Positions 16,901 through 26,546 of a stretch of 64,000 nucleotides of DNA are shown here, piece by piece (position 1 is the stretch's first letter; every line of letters begins with the position of its first letter). Under the pieces are notes generated by a model. The model searched no databases. It was not told where the DNA came from and was given only the letters and a program-made list of their open reading frames with translations. Origin of the DNA: JAIVJM01 sp963816985 (GTDB lineage: Bacteria > Acidobacteriota > Blastocatellia > Pyrinomonadales > Pyrinomonadaceae); the NCBI GenBank assembly GCA_963816985.1, contig CAWFMF010000004.1, positions 2,666,001 to 2,730,000 on the forward strand. The letters run 5' to 3'. Both the position numbers and the translations under genes were made by a program.

Positions 16901-17072
16901 CGCCGAGCGGCTCTTGCAGTCGAGCTACGCGCAGGACGGCGCGGTGCGCTCGGCCTTTACCATCTCGGAGGAGGGCGGGACTGCCGGCTCGATTAAGTCT
17001 CCGCAGTTCTGGCGCACGCTCGCCTCGTCCGAACGTCTCGCCGCCGCGATTCAAGAGGCGTATGAACGTTGA
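13997..17072 (+). CDS. Sigma-70-like / zinc anti-sigma / membrane fusion protein, frameshifted
   Basis: One long gene of ~1,024 residues broken by a single-base shift at about 16045-16060. N-terminal sigma region 2 (AEDLVHDAFVQFTF, LDGYLYRMLRNLNISELRR) and a region-4-like helix-turn-helix (ILRFMHGYYPTEIARVCNST) are followed by a zinc-finger HxxxCxxC motif (LAHVVSCPVC) as in anti-sigma factors. Next come a Gly/Asp-rich linker (~residues 280-330), a beta-rich domain, one membrane helix (AAGLAVLVVAALLFTKF) and a large outer domain. Frame 1 ends TVRRGGANGR; the other frame continues ARTVEYRLVEGGLEKK, clearly the same protein. A heptamer hairpin lies inside the coding part (16177-16249). Start is the ATG giving LEPSEIPRVEERHEE. 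Confidence 0.75.
16177..16249. repeat. Heptamer repeat arms within a coding sequence
   Basis: CTGAGGGATGAGGG (16177-16189) and the inverted TCATCCCTCGTCCC type arm (16229-16249) use the same GGATGAG 7-mer as H3, but here lie inside the sigma-fusion ORF, coding for a Gly/Arg/Asp then Pro/Ser-rich insert without breaking the frame. Confidence 0.6.
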
Positions 17073-17098
17073 GATAAAGATGACTTCGGTCTCAAAAC

Positions 17099-17195
17099 TG
17101 TAGGGGCAGGGCAAGTCCGCGGCCCGCTCAAGAATCATAAAACTCAGCGTTGAAGCTAACGGATGTGTGGGCCGCGGACTTGCCCTGCCCCTACA
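17099..17195. repeat. 27-base inverted repeat element (MITE-like)
   Basis: TGTAGGGGCAGGGCAAGTCC and following bases to 17125 are repeated exactly inverted at 17169-17195, arms of 27 bases with a 43-base centre. It starts with TGTAGG and ends with CCTACA. It sits between the sigma-fusion gene and the TonB receptor. No ORF in the centre; no copy elsewhere in this window. Confidence 0.8.
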
Positions 17196-17230
17196 GCCAT
17201 CATCGGCATTGAGATTTTGAAACGCGAGAA

Positions 17231-20200
17231 ATGACGACGCAGGCGAAAAAATTGAGCGGGGATGTGATGCGGCGCGGCCTCGTGCTGCTCGCTGCGCTCG
17301 TGTTCATCTGCTTCGAGATGGGCGCGCGGCGGGCCGTCGCTTCCGGCGCGCAGTCGCCGTCGGCGACGCTCGGCGGGACGGTGTTGGACGAGAACGGCGC
17401 GGTCGTGCCTGTGGTCGAGATTACGGTCTTGAACTTGAGCATCGCCGTGCAGCGGCACGCGACGACGGACGGCGAGGGCGCGTTCACTATCCCGCTCCTG
17501 CCGCCGGGCCGCTACACCTTGACGGCGCAGCGCGAGGGTTTTGCTACGCTCGAAGTCCGCAACATCGTCTTGAACGTCGGCGACCGGCAGGCGCTCCGCA
17601 TCAAGCTCGAAGTCGGCGAAGTCGGCGAGACCGTGACCGTCGTTGACGCCTTGAACTCCGGCGTCGAGCAGTCGGCCTCGGTGAGCACGGTCGTCAACCG
17701 CAAGTTCGTCGAGAACCTGCCGCTCAACGGGCGGAGCTTTCAATCTTTGTTCGAGCTTGCGCCCGGCACCGTCTTAACGCGCACGACCTTCAACGAGCAG
17801 GGGCAGTTCTCCGTCAACGGCCAGAGGGCCAACGCGAATTACTTTACGGTGGACGGCGTCTCGGCCAACGTCGGCGTCTCGGCGGGGGCGTCGCCGGGGC
17901 AGGCGGCGGCGGGCGGGCTTCCCGCGTTGACGGTGCTCGGCGGCGCGAACAACCTCGTCTCGCTCGACGCGCTCGAAGAGTTTCGCTTGCTCACCTCTTC
18001 CTACGCGCCTGAGTTCGGTCGGACGCCCGGCGCGCAGGTCGCCATCGCCACGCGTTCGGGGACGGGCGAGTGGCACGGCTCGCTCTTCGAATATTTTCGG
18101 CACGATGCGTTAGACGCTAACGATTGGTTCGCCAACAGCCGTGCCCTGCCGCGCCCGACCATCCGGCAGAACGACTTCGGCGCGACCATCGGCGGCCCCC
18201 TGGTGCGCAACCGCGCCTTCTTCTTCGTCTCTTATGAAGGCATGCGGCTCCGGCAGCCGCAGGTCGCGCTGACGGAAGTGCCTTCGCTCGCGGCGCGCGC
18301 CGCCGCAAACTCGCCCGGCGTGCGCGCGCTGCTCGAAGCCTTCCCCGCGCCGAACGGCGCAGACCTCAATAACGGCTTCGCCGAGTTCGCCGCGAGCTAC
18401 TCAGACCCCTCGCGCTTCGACGCCGCGAGCGCGCGCTTCGACTTCGTGGCGACCGAGCGTCTGACGCTCTTCGCGCGCACGGCCTTCGCGCCCTCGCGCA
18501 CCTCGCAGCGCGGCGGCGTCACTTCGCCCGGCTCGACGGGCCAGAGCCTCAACACCATCAACCGCACCGCGCTCGACACTTCGACTCTGACGGCGGGCGC
18601 GACCGCGGCCCTGAGTTCTCACGTCACCGGCGACCTCCGCTTCAACTGGAGCCGCGTGCGCGGCGAGACCGCGCTTGCGCTCGACGACTTCGGCGGCGCG
18701 CGCGTCCCCGACACGTCTCTCTTGTTCCCCGCGTTCGCGCGCCCCGACACTTCCGGCTTCCAAGTGACTTTACGCGGCGGCCTCAACTCCGGCTTCGGCG
18801 TCGGCAAGAACGTCAACAACCGCCAGCGGCAGCTCAACCTCGTCGGCAACCTCTCGGTCGTGCGCGGCGTGCACGAATTGAAGTTCGGCTTCGACTACCG
18901 GAGGCTCACGCCGGTCTATAGTCCCTTGAACTATTCGCAGTCGGTCGTCTTCGGCGACGCCGTCCGCAACGGCGTCAACGCCGCCGTCCAGACGGGCCGC
19001 GCCTTTCAGGTGCGCGTCAACGCCGACGCCGGGCCGCGCGAGCCGCTCTTCACGAACTTCTCGCTCTACGCGCAGGACGCCGCGCGCGTCACGCCGCGCC
19101 TGACGGTCGTCTATGGCCTTCGTTGGGAACTCAACCCGCCGCCCACCGAGAGCGACGGCAACCACCCCGCAGTCATTCAAGGCTTAGGCGACGGCGACGT
19201 GAACTTCATCATCGTCGGCGGCCTCTTCGTCTTCAACCCCCGGCTCGCGCCGCGCGGCGCTTCGCTCTGGCGGACGACCTACGCCAACTTCGCGCCGCGC
19301 ACAGGCATCGCCTTCTCGCTCTGGCCCGCACGCGGCACGACCCTGCGCGGCGGCGTCGGCATCTTCTACGACCTCGGCACGGGGCAGGCCGCGCAAGCCT
19401 TCGGCAGCGTCTTCCCGTACACGAGAGAGAAGCTGCTCTCGAACGTCTCGTTCCCGCTCGACCCTTCGAACGCCGAGCCGCCGCCCATCAACTTCGACCC
19501 GCCCTTCGGCACCATCTACGCCTTCGCGCCCGCGCTCAAACTCCCGCTCACCGTCCAGTGGAGCGCGGGCGTCGAGCAGCCGCTCGGCGCGCGCCATTTT
19601 CTTTCGGCCTCCTACGTCGGCGCGGCGGGCCGACTCTTATTAAGGCAGACGGCGCTTCTTCGGCCCACGAACGCCTTCACGCTCATCCGCCTGACGAACA
19701 ACCAGAGCAGCTCCGACTACCACGCGCTCCAGACCGTCTACCGCCGAAGGCTCTCCGAAGGGTTGCAGGCGCACGCCTCCTACACCTTCTCGCACTCGAT
19801 TGACGACGACTCGGACGACTCCTCGAACCTCCTCTTCACGGGCGCACCCGACCCGCGCGCCGAGCGCGCCTCCTCGACCTTCGACGTGCGCCACTCCGTG
19901 AGCGGCGCACTGACCTACGACCTGCCGCAGCCTCGGAGGAGGCGAGCCGTCGCCGCCTTCATCCTCCGCGACTGGTCGGTGGATGCCATCTTCCGCGCTC
20001 GCACCGCCGCGCCCATCAACGTCCTCCAGACGACCGGCTTCATCTTCGGCGACCTCGTCGAAGCCCGCCGCCCAGACCTCGTGCCCGGCGTCCCGATTTA
20101 TCTTGATGACGAAGACGCTCCCGGCGGGCGGCGTCTCAACCCCGAAGCCTTCCGCGCCACCACGGGCCGACAGGGCACGCTCGCGCGCAACGCCCTGCGC

Positions 20201-20473
20201 GGCTTCGGGCTCTCGCAGCTCGACCTCGCCGTGCGCAGGCAGCTCGTGCTCTCGGAGCGAGTCCGTCTGCAACTCCGCGCCGAAGTTTTCAACGTCTTCA
20301 ACCACCCGAACTTCGGCGACCCCGTGAGCGACCTCGGCAGCCGCCTCTTCGGCCTCAGCACGCAGACGCTCGCGCGCAGCCTCGGCACGGGCGGCGTCAA
20401 CGGCGGCCTCAGCCCGCTCTATCAGGTCGGCGGCCCGCGCACCGTCCAACTCGCTCTCAAGCTCAACTTCTAA
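17231..20473 (+). CDS. Oar-like TonB-dependent receptor
   Basis: 1,080 residues. Signal segment (GLVLLAALVFICFEMGA), then a carboxypeptidase-regulatory-like Ig domain (~residues 40-125: ATLGGTVLDENGAVVPVVE, LPPGRYTLTAQREGF), a plug domain (LPLNGRSFQSLFELAPGTV, FSVNGQRANANYFTVDGVSA), and a large outer-membrane beta barrel ending in aromatic VQLALKLNF. Acidobacteria carry many such receptors, thought to import large substrates, often polysaccharide fragments; substrate unknown. Followed after 31 bases by the SBBP protein, likely cotranscribed. Confidence 0.93.
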   Translation: MTTQAKKLSGDVMRRGLVLLAALVFICFEMGARRAVASGAQSPSATLGGTVLDENGAVVPVVEITVLNLSIAVQRHATTDGEGAFTIPLLPPGRYTLTAQREGFATLEVRNIVLNVGDRQALRIKLEVGEVGETVTVVDALNSGVEQSASVSTVVNRKFVENLPLNGRSFQSLFELAPGTVLTRTTFNEQGQFSVNGQRANANYFTVDGVSANVGVSAGASPGQAAAGGLPALTVLGGANNLVSLDALEEFRLLTSSYAPEFGRTPGAQVAIATRSGTGEWHGSLFEYFRHDALDANDWFANSRALPRPTIRQNDFGATIGGPLVRNRAFFFVSYEGMRLRQPQVALTEVPSLAARAAANSPGVRALLEAFPAPNGADLNNGFAEFAASYSDPSRFDAASARFDFVATERLTLFARTAFAPSRTSQRGGVTSPGSTGQSLNTINRTALDTSTLTAGATAALSSHVTGDLRFNWSRVRGETALALDDFGGARVPDTSLLFPAFARPDTSGFQVTLRGGLNSGFGVGKNVNNRQRQLNLVGNLSVVRGVHELKFGFDYRRLTPVYSPLNYSQSVVFGDAVRNGVNAAVQTGRAFQVRVNADAGPREPLFTNFSLYAQDAARVTPRLTVVYGLRWELNPPPTESDGNHPAVIQGLGDGDVNFIIVGGLFVFNPRLAPRGASLWRTTYANFAPRTGIAFSLWPARGTTLRGGVGIFYDLGTGQAAQAFGSVFPYTREKLLSNVSFPLDPSNAEPPPINFDPPFGTIYAFAPALKLPLTVQWSAGVEQPLGARHFLSASYVGAAGRLLLRQTALLRPTNAFTLIRLTNNQSSSDYHALQTVYRRRLSEGLQAHASYTFSHSIDDDSDDSSNLLFTGAPDPRAERASSTFDVRHSVSGALTYDLPQPRRRRAVAAFILRDWSVDAIFRARTAAPINVLQTTGFIFGDLVEARRPDLVPGVPIYLDDEDAPGGRRLNPEAFRATTGRQGTLARNALRGFGLSQLDLAVRRQLVLSERVRLQLRAEVFNVFNHPNFGDPVSDLGSRLFGLSTQTLARSLGTGGVNGGLSPLYQVGGPRTVQLALKLNF

Positions 20474-20504
20474 GAACGAAACGCAACTCGTCAGGAGGGA
20501 ACAA

Positions 20505-23500
20505 GTGTTAACGCGGAGACCACGGACGAACGGCGACTCACTCACGACGCTTCTGCTCGCGCTCACGATTCTCTGCGGCCTCACGCCGCGAACGACACAC
20601 GCCTCCACGCCGCAGTTTAAGAAGCGCAACGCAGCGGAACGCCGCGCCTCTTCGCTTTCTCTTCCTTCCGAGTCGAAGAAGAGTTCCGCTCCCTCTTCCG
20701 TCAAAAAATCCTTCGCCCACATGCCCGCGAGCTTCGAGGCGAACGCGGGTCAGGCGGACGCGCGCTTCAAATTCCTCTCGCGCGGCAGCCGCCACACGCT
20801 CCTGCTCTCGGCGGAAGGCGCTTTGCTCGCCTTGCACGAGAGCAGCGAAAGAAGGGAAGGCGCGGGCGTCAGCGCGGCGCGTCGGAGGGGGCAAGGGGAG
20901 AGCCCCCACGGCGAGCGCCGCCCCGCGTCATCCCTTCAAACCTTGCGGATGCAGTTCGCCGGAGCGAACCCGCGCGCCGAAATCGTCGGCGAGGACGAAC
21001 TGAAAGGAAGAGTGAACTACTTCATCGGCAGAGACCCCTCGAAGTGGCGCGCGGGCGTCAGGACGTTCGGGAGCGTCCGCTACCGGAATCTTTATCAAGG
21101 CGTTGACCTCGTCTATCACGACGGCGGCGGCGGTCGCCTTGAGTACGACTTCATCCTCGCTCCCGGCGCGGACTACCGAGCGGTGCGCCTCCGCTTCGAC
21201 GGCGCGGAGCGTCTGAGCGTCGGCGCGGGCGGAGAGCTTCTGCTCCACACGAAGACGGGGACACTCACGCAGAGCAGGCCCTTCGTCTATCAACAAATCG
21301 GCGGCGAGCGGCGCGAGGTCGCGGGCCGCTACGTTCTCCGGCGCGGCGCGCGCGAGGTCGGCTTCCAGCTCGGCGCGTATGACGCGAGCGCGCCGCTCGT
21401 CATAGACCCCGTGCTCGTCTACTCGACCTATTTCCTGCCGGGCGAGAAGATGGCGGTTGACGCTGCGGGCAACGTCTACGTCGTCGGCACGTCCGAAGCT
21501 ATCCCTGTGCTCCTCACTCCCGGCGCGTTCCAGACCGAGCGACGCGGGACGAGCGACGCCTTCGTGGCGAAGCTCGACGCGTCGGGCACGGAGCTGGCTT
21601 ACGTCACTTACCTCGGCGGCTCGCAGGGCGGCCCTCCGGGCGGAGTTGAGTACGGGCAGGACATCGCCGTTGACACGACGGGCGCGGCATACGTCACGGG
21701 CGTCACCTACTCGACGGACTTTCCGCTATCGAACGCCTTCCAGACGACCTTCGGCGGCGGCACGGACGGCTTCATCACGAAGCTCAACCCTTCGGGCTCG
21801 GCCTTAATTTATTCGAGCTATCTCGGCGGCGTGGACACCGAGTGGAGCCGGAGCGTCGCCGTTGACTCGACGGGCGCGGCTTATGTCTACGGCGACACCG
21901 CCTCCGTGAACTTCCCCATCGCTAACGCCTTGCAAACGTCGAAGAAGGGTTCGACGGATTTCTTCTTAACGAAGGTCGCGCCTTCGGGCTCGTCGCTCGT
22001 CTACTCGACATACCTCGGCGGGAACGACTCCGAGACGGGCGTCCTCGGCGACATCGCCGTGGACGCGTCGGGCAGCCTCTACGTCGCCGGGACGAGCTAC
22101 TCCAACGACTACCCCACGACGGCGGGCGCGTTCCAGACGAGGACGAACTCGCCGCCCGAATCCTTCTTGCCCAACGCGGTCGTCTCGAAGCTCTCGCCCG
22201 ACGGCTCGGCGTTCCTCTACTCGACTTATCTCGGCGGCTCGCACGCGGAGTTAGTCTACGCCTTGGCGGTTGACTTAGCGGGGCAGGCGCACGTCGCGGG
22301 CAGCACCGACTCGCAAGACTTCCCCACGCAGAGCGCGCTTCAACCGAACTCGAAAGACCCTCAGGGCGACGGCTTCATCACGAAGCTCAACGCGACGGGC
22401 ACGGGACTCATCTACTCGACTTACTTGAGCGGCACGCCGCCGCAGTGCGGGCTCTTCAGCCTCTTCGGAGTCGTCATCTGCGGCGGCGAGGCCGCGTCGG
22501 GTGTGGCGACGGACGCACTGGGTAACGCCTACGTCACGGGCAACACGATCTCGACGGACTTCCCCGCGCCCGTCAACGCCTTGCAGTCCACGCTCGGCGG
22601 CAGCTACGACGCCTTCCTCTTTAAGCTCAACCCTTCGGGGCAGGCGCTCTACGCGACCTATCTCGGCGGCAGTTCTTTTGACTACGGCTTGGACGTGCAG
22701 ACCGACGCCACGAGCACGGCCTACGTGCTCGGCTGGACTGACTCGAACGACTTCCCCGTCGTCAACCCCTTCCGCGACAACTTCGCGCGCGAACTCGTCC
22801 TCTCGCTCAACCCCTTCGACTCATCGCTCAACTCCTTCGTCGCCAAAATCAACGACGCCGCGCCGCCCACGCAGGCCGCGCGCGTGCGGTTCGAGTCCCC
22901 GACCTCTTCGATTGACGAAGGCGGGCGCAGCATCAACATCAACGTCGTGCGCGCGGGCGACCTTTCGCAGGAGGTGGAGGTTGACTACGCGACGGGCGAC
23001 CGGACGGCCTCGGAGCGCACGGACTACACGACGGCGCGGGGCACGCTCCGCTTCGCGCCGGGCGAGACGACGCAGACGTTCTCGGTCTCCGTCACCGACG
23101 ACCGCTCGGTCGAGGGCGACGAGACGCTCGCCCTCACGCTCCAAACCTTGCGCGGCCCCGGCGTGCTCGAAGGCCCGGTCACCGCCCTCCTCAACATCCG
23201 CGACGACGACGAGCACCCGACGAACGACAACCCCATTGACGACTCGCGCTTCTTCGTCCGCCAGCACTATCTGGACTTCTTGGGGCGCGAGCCCGACGAC
23301 GCGGGACTGGAGTTCTGGGCCGCTCAGATAGAGGCTTGCGGCGCGGACGCGGCGTGCCGCGAGGCGAAGCGCGAGAACGTCTCGGCGGCCTTCTTCCTCT
23401 CGATTGAATTTCAGGAGGCGGGCTTTCTCGTCGAGCGGCTCTACCGCCTCGCCTTCAACGCGAACGTCCGTTACGAGACCCTCATCCACGACGCGCATGA

Positions 23501-24335
23501 AATCGGCGAGGGCGTCGTCGTCGGCCAAAGCGACTGGGAACAGAAGCTCCGCGCCAACCGCCGCGCCTATGCCGAAGAGTTCGTCGCGCGCGTCGCCTTC
23601 GCGCAGAGATACCCCACGGACTCGACCGCCGCGCAGTACGTCGAACAACTGAACTCGAACTCCGGCGGCTCGCTCTCGCAGGCCGAACGCGACGCGCTCG
23701 TCGCCGGTCTCGAAGCCGGGACGGAGACGCGCGGGAGCGTGCTTCTGCGTGTAGCCGACGACGAAGACTTCCGCCGCCGCGAGTTCAACGCGGCCTTCGT
23801 CCTCATGCAGTACCTCGGCTATCTGCGCCGCGACCCGGACGACCTGCCGGACTTCGACCTCCGCGGCTTCAACTTCTGGCTCACGAAGCTCAACTCCTTC
23901 GGCGGCGACTGGCGCGCGGCGGGGTTGGTGCGCGCCTTCATCAACTCCATCGAGTACCGCGCCCGCTTCAACGAGCCCTTGAAGGAAGCGACGCTCGGCA
24001 CGCCCTTCACGCTCAAGTTCCGCGAGCGCGCCGTCGTGCTCCCCGACAAGCTCCGCGTCCAGTTCATTGATGTCGGCTTTGACAACCGCTGCCCGCGCAA
24101 CGTCGTCTGCGTGACGCAGGGCGGCGTCAACATCCTCGTCAGCGCGACGAAGCCCGGCGGCCAGACCGCCCGCTTCATCCTCCGCATCGAAGGCCAGACC
24201 CCGCGCCCGCACACGGCGAACCCGCCCGTCTCGGCGCTCGGCTACAAGTTCCGCCTCCTCCAACTCGACCCCGAACCGACCTTCGGCACGACGAGCTTCA
24301 CCTACGAGGCGCTGCTGCAAGTAGACAGGGAGTGA
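20505..24335 (+). CDS. SBBP-repeat / Calx-beta / DUF4214 surface protein
   Basis: 1,276 residues, GTG start with AGGAGGG upstream. After a signal peptide come a DUF7948-type N-terminal part (FEANAGQADARFKFLSRG, VNYFIGRDPSKW, LVIDPVLVYSTY) and about seven SBBP beta-propeller repeats (blocks like AVDTTGAAYVTGVTYSTDFP and KLNPSGSALIYSSYLGG). A Calx-beta domain follows (SSIDEGGRSININVVRAG, DDRSVEGDETLALTL), then a DUF4214 region (FFVRQHYLDFLGREPDDAG, FINSIEYRARF) and a small C-terminal domain. Exported and probably surface-bound; may act with the TonB receptor encoded just upstream. A GGGGGC/GCCCCC hairpin near 20900 codes for an Arg/Gly-rich insert. Confidence 0.9.
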   Translation: MLTRRPRTNGDSLTTLLLALTILCGLTPRTTHASTPQFKKRNAAERRASSLSLPSESKKSSAPSSVKKSFAHMPASFEANAGQADARFKFLSRGSRHTLLLSAEGALLALHESSERREGAGVSAARRRGQGESPHGERRPASSLQTLRMQFAGANPRAEIVGEDELKGRVNYFIGRDPSKWRAGVRTFGSVRYRNLYQGVDLVYHDGGGGRLEYDFILAPGADYRAVRLRFDGAERLSVGAGGELLLHTKTGTLTQSRPFVYQQIGGERREVAGRYVLRRGAREVGFQLGAYDASAPLVIDPVLVYSTYFLPGEKMAVDAAGNVYVVGTSEAIPVLLTPGAFQTERRGTSDAFVAKLDASGTELAYVTYLGGSQGGPPGGVEYGQDIAVDTTGAAYVTGVTYSTDFPLSNAFQTTFGGGTDGFITKLNPSGSALIYSSYLGGVDTEWSRSVAVDSTGAAYVYGDTASVNFPIANALQTSKKGSTDFFLTKVAPSGSSLVYSTYLGGNDSETGVLGDIAVDASGSLYVAGTSYSNDYPTTAGAFQTRTNSPPESFLPNAVVSKLSPDGSAFLYSTYLGGSHAELVYALAVDLAGQAHVAGSTDSQDFPTQSALQPNSKDPQGDGFITKLNATGTGLIYSTYLSGTPPQCGLFSLFGVVICGGEAASGVATDALGNAYVTGNTISTDFPAPVNALQSTLGGSYDAFLFKLNPSGQALYATYLGGSSFDYGLDVQTDATSTAYVLGWTDSNDFPVVNPFRDNFARELVLSLNPFDSSLNSFVAKINDAAPPTQAARVRFESPTSSIDEGGRSININVVRAGDLSQEVEVDYATGDRTASERTDYTTARGTLRFAPGETTQTFSVSVTDDRSVEGDETLALTLQTLRGPGVLEGPVTALLNIRDDDEHPTNDNPIDDSRFFVRQHYLDFLGREPDDAGLEFWAAQIEACGADAACREAKRENVSAAFFLSIEFQEAGFLVERLYRLAFNANVRYETLIHDAHEIGEGVVVGQSDWEQKLRANRRAYAEEFVARVAFAQRYPTDSTAAQYVEQLNSNSGGSLSQAERDALVAGLEAGTETRGSVLLRVADDEDFRRREFNAAFVLMQYLGYLRRDPDDLPDFDLRGFNFWLTKLNSFGGDWRAAGLVRAFINSIEYRARFNEPLKEATLGTPFTLKFRERAVVLPDKLRVQFIDVGFDNRCPRNVVCVTQGGVNILVSATKPGGQTARFILRIEGQTPRPHTANPPVSALGYKFRLLQLDPEPTFGTTSFTYEALLQVDRE

Positions 24336-24373
24336 GGGAAGGAGAGACGAAAGGAGCGAACGCCAAGAAGTGA

Positions 24374-24420
24374 ACGCGGAAGAGGCCGCAAGCCCGAATG
24401 GCTTGCGGCCTCTTCCGCGT
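24374..24420. terminator. Hairpin terminator between convergent genes
   Basis: 21-base perfect stem ACGCGGAAGAGGCCGCAAGC C / inverted copy, 5-base loop, between the SBBP gene (+) and the gene ending at 24467 (-). No strong T-tract follows, so efficiency is uncertain. Confidence 0.7.
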
Positions 24421-24466
24421 CGAAACGTCCGATGTGCGAGCGAGGGACTCGACTATCTCGCGCGTC

Positions 24467-25525
24467 TCAAGTCGGGTTGACCAGAGACCAGGGGCCTCTG
24501 CCGCTCTCGTTCGGGTCGGAGTTCGGGTCGTACATCGCTTTGTTCGTGTGAATCCAGTTGCCCCTCCCGTTCGTCCATGAATATTGGCTGTAGCTGTGGT
24601 CGAAGTGCGGGAGGCCGGTGGCGCTGCTCGGATCATCGAAGCGCTGACGGCCCATGAGGACATCGCCGCGCGCGTCGTTGATTCTTTCCTGCGAGGCCCA
24701 GCGGTCGTTGAACTGCTGCTGCCGCAGGCCGCTCTCCCACTCGCGGTACTCCGACATCTTCCGCCCCCAGTCTATCTGCCTCGCCTGCTCGGCCCGAACC
24801 TGCGCGTAGTGGGCCAGCATCCGGTCGTTGAGCTGCTGGAGGATTTGTGTGCAGAGCTGTGCCCACTGCGGGTTCTCGCGCCATGAGGCGGCGATGCGCC
24901 AGAGTTCCTTCCCCACCGTGTCGAGTTCGCCGCGCGCTGCGCGGAGGCCGAAGAGCATCACCAACCCCCAGTTGGTCTGCTCCCCTATCGGCGGTTGCCA
25001 CAGCGCGCAGCCGTAGAAGTCCTCTTCGAAGGGCCGCCCGTTCTCTTCGTATTCGAGGCGCGCCATCGCGCCCTCGTTGCGGACGCTGCGCAGCCAGTCG
25101 TTCCCGACCACCTGCGACAGATTCGGGAGGGGCTGCGCGTGGACGATGCGCAGGTTCTGGCGGTCGCCGCGATACTTGGGGACGGCGAATTGAGTCAGGG
25201 CGTCGAGCGCGCCCATCGGCGGCAGGTAGGTCTGCCCGCGAAACTTTTGCCCCACCGTGTACATGAAGTTCGGCTCAAGCCAGAAGAACGACTCCATCGG
25301 CAGGAACTCGCACGCCTCCGTGCCGCGCGGGTTGAAGACCGACGCGTAGCACTGTAGAGGCTGGCTCGACTCCTCAAAATTCCAGACGACCTGACTGTGC
25401 GCCTGCCACTCCGGCGGGTGCTCGAAAGTGCAGACGACCATCCCCTGATGCAGCTCGTCTATGATGCGGTGTACAGCGTACTGCGCGCCGCCCGGCGCAC
25501 CCGGCTGCGAAGGGAACTGACTCAT
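24467..25525 (-). CDS. Unrecognised cytosolic protein
   Basis: 352 residues, no signal peptide or membrane helix. Starts MSQFPSQPGAPGGAQYAVHR with GGGAGG upstream; an in-frame extension upstream has no good initiation site. The middle holds many Trp/Tyr/Phe (FFWLEPNFMYTVGQKF), and the C-terminal quarter is a Gln/Arg/Asp-rich helical stretch (EYREWESGLRQQQFNDRWAS) then an aromatic Ser/Asn tail (YSQYSWTNGRGNW). I do not recognise the family; such tails occur in proteins with heterogeneous Gln/Trp helices in secretion-linked contexts, but this is speculation. Confidence 0.7.
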   Translation of the reverse strand: MSQFPSQPGAPGGAQYAVHRIIDELHQGMVVCTFEHPPEWQAHSQVVWNFEESSQPLQCYASVFNPRGTEACEFLPMESFFWLEPNFMYTVGQKFRGQTYLPPMGALDALTQFAVPKYRGDRQNLRIVHAQPLPNLSQVVGNDWLRSVRNEGAMARLEYEENGRPFEEDFYGCALWQPPIGEQTNWGLVMLFGLRAARGELDTVGKELWRIAASWRENPQWAQLCTQILQQLNDRMLAHYAQVRAEQARQIDWGRKMSEYREWESGLRQQQFNDRWASQERINDARGDVLMGRQRFDDPSSATGLPHFDHSYSQYSWTNGRGNWIHTNKAMYDPNSDPNESGRGPWSLVNPT

Positions 25526-26011
25526 ACGGGGCCTCCCTGCGAAAGATGAGGGTTCAGGATTCACGCCGCGCGCTCGCTCAGAGGACGCGCCTTGAAGCAA
25601 ACAGCCCGTAGCTTTTACACGATTTACCGCGCCTTAGCAACAAAAACGAAAGCGGCGGGGCTGCCCGAATCCGGGCCACCGGGACGTGCCTTACCAGCAT
25701 GAAGCGGCGGCAGTCGAGCAGCCATTCAGGATGGTTCTGGACGGACGTTATTGTCCGAGGTAGAGTTTGGCTGCGAGCGTTTCCGGAACGAGTTGCTCCT
25801 CGGCATCAGTAGACCGTCGGGCCTTGAATGAAGGGTCGGCACGCGTCTTCAGGCGCGGCAGTCGCCGCCGCTTGCGGACACGCGGGACGGAGCGGAGACT
25901 TTTTATAAAGATTGCTGAGGCAGATGTTATACTGCCGACGCACTTGGGCGGCAGGCTGGCCCTGACTGTTATATCTCCACCCCAAATTTTCACTTGGCAA
26001 GCAGAATCAAA
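25526..26011. other. Intergenic region (486 bases)
   Basis: Divergent gap. Short ORFs here lack ribosome sites and family features. Contains a candidate extended -10 (TGTTATACT, 25925-25933) about 80 bases before the downstream start. Nothing else recognised. Confidence 0.5.
25925..25933 (+). promoter_or_regulatory. Candidate extended -10 element
   Basis: TG-T-TATACT with an AT-rich ATAAAG upstream at the -35 position, oriented toward the run of small exported proteins starting at 26012. No consensus -35. Confidence 0.35.
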
Positions 26012-26467
26012 ATGAGAATTGCATACAGCGCGAAAAAGTGTCTAGCCGTCTGTTTTTTGATGTGCGGTTTTATGGTTTGCGCACACGCCCAAACGTCCAG
26101 ACTGACTTTTAAAAGCGGCAGGGCGACGGTGAAGACCATTATTCTGCCGAGAAGGGAGTCCGACGCGCATTTTTATTCTCTCAACCTGCACAAAGGCCAG
26201 ACGGTCGGGATAAAGGTTATCGCGAAGGGGCTCTTCCTGAGCAAAGAGAACGAGTGCTCCGTGTTTTTCCAGTTGTTCGACAGCGGCGGCGAGGCCGTCT
26301 TCATCGGCGATGACATGGTCGGCATTGACGTGTGGGATGGCGAAGTGGAAAAAACAGGGGGCTATAAAATCAAAGTCTACATGAGCTGCTTGGAGGGGTT
26401 CACGGCAAACGAACTGCGGAAGAAAAAGCCCGTCTTCAATTACACGTTGGACGTTCGCCTGAAGTGA
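26012..26467 (+). CDS. Small exported protein (unknown)
   Basis: 151 residues. Signal peptide AYSAKKCLAVCFLMCGFMVC with AHAQ cleavage, then a beta-rich mature domain (TVGIKVIAKGLFLSKE, GGYKIKVYMSCLEGF). The layout (SLNLHKGQTVGIKVIA... ending in a beta strand) resembles bacterial pre-peptidase C-terminal-like jelly-roll domains that respond to applied loads, but identity is too weak for a call. First of six consecutive small exported or lipoprotein genes. An upstream in-frame TTG is less likely. Confidence 0.7.
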   Translation: MRIAYSAKKCLAVCFLMCGFMVCAHAQTSRLTFKSGRATVKTIILPRRESDAHFYSLNLHKGQTVGIKVIAKGLFLSKENECSVFFQLFDSGGEAVFIGDDMVGIDVWDGEVEKTGGYKIKVYMSCLEGFTANELRKKKPVFNYTLDVRLK

Positions 26468-26546
26468 ATACTTTCGTTTGAATGAGAGCGAAAGGCCGTC
26501 GCCTTGGCCCCGCTCACCCGGAAATAAAAATTCCAAGGACACACGC

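Noticed and set aside
25748..25993. 81-residue minus-strand ORF in the 25.7-26.0 kb gap
   Set aside because: No ribosome site, Arg-rich composition, and a promoter-like element on the other strand; not supported as a gene.
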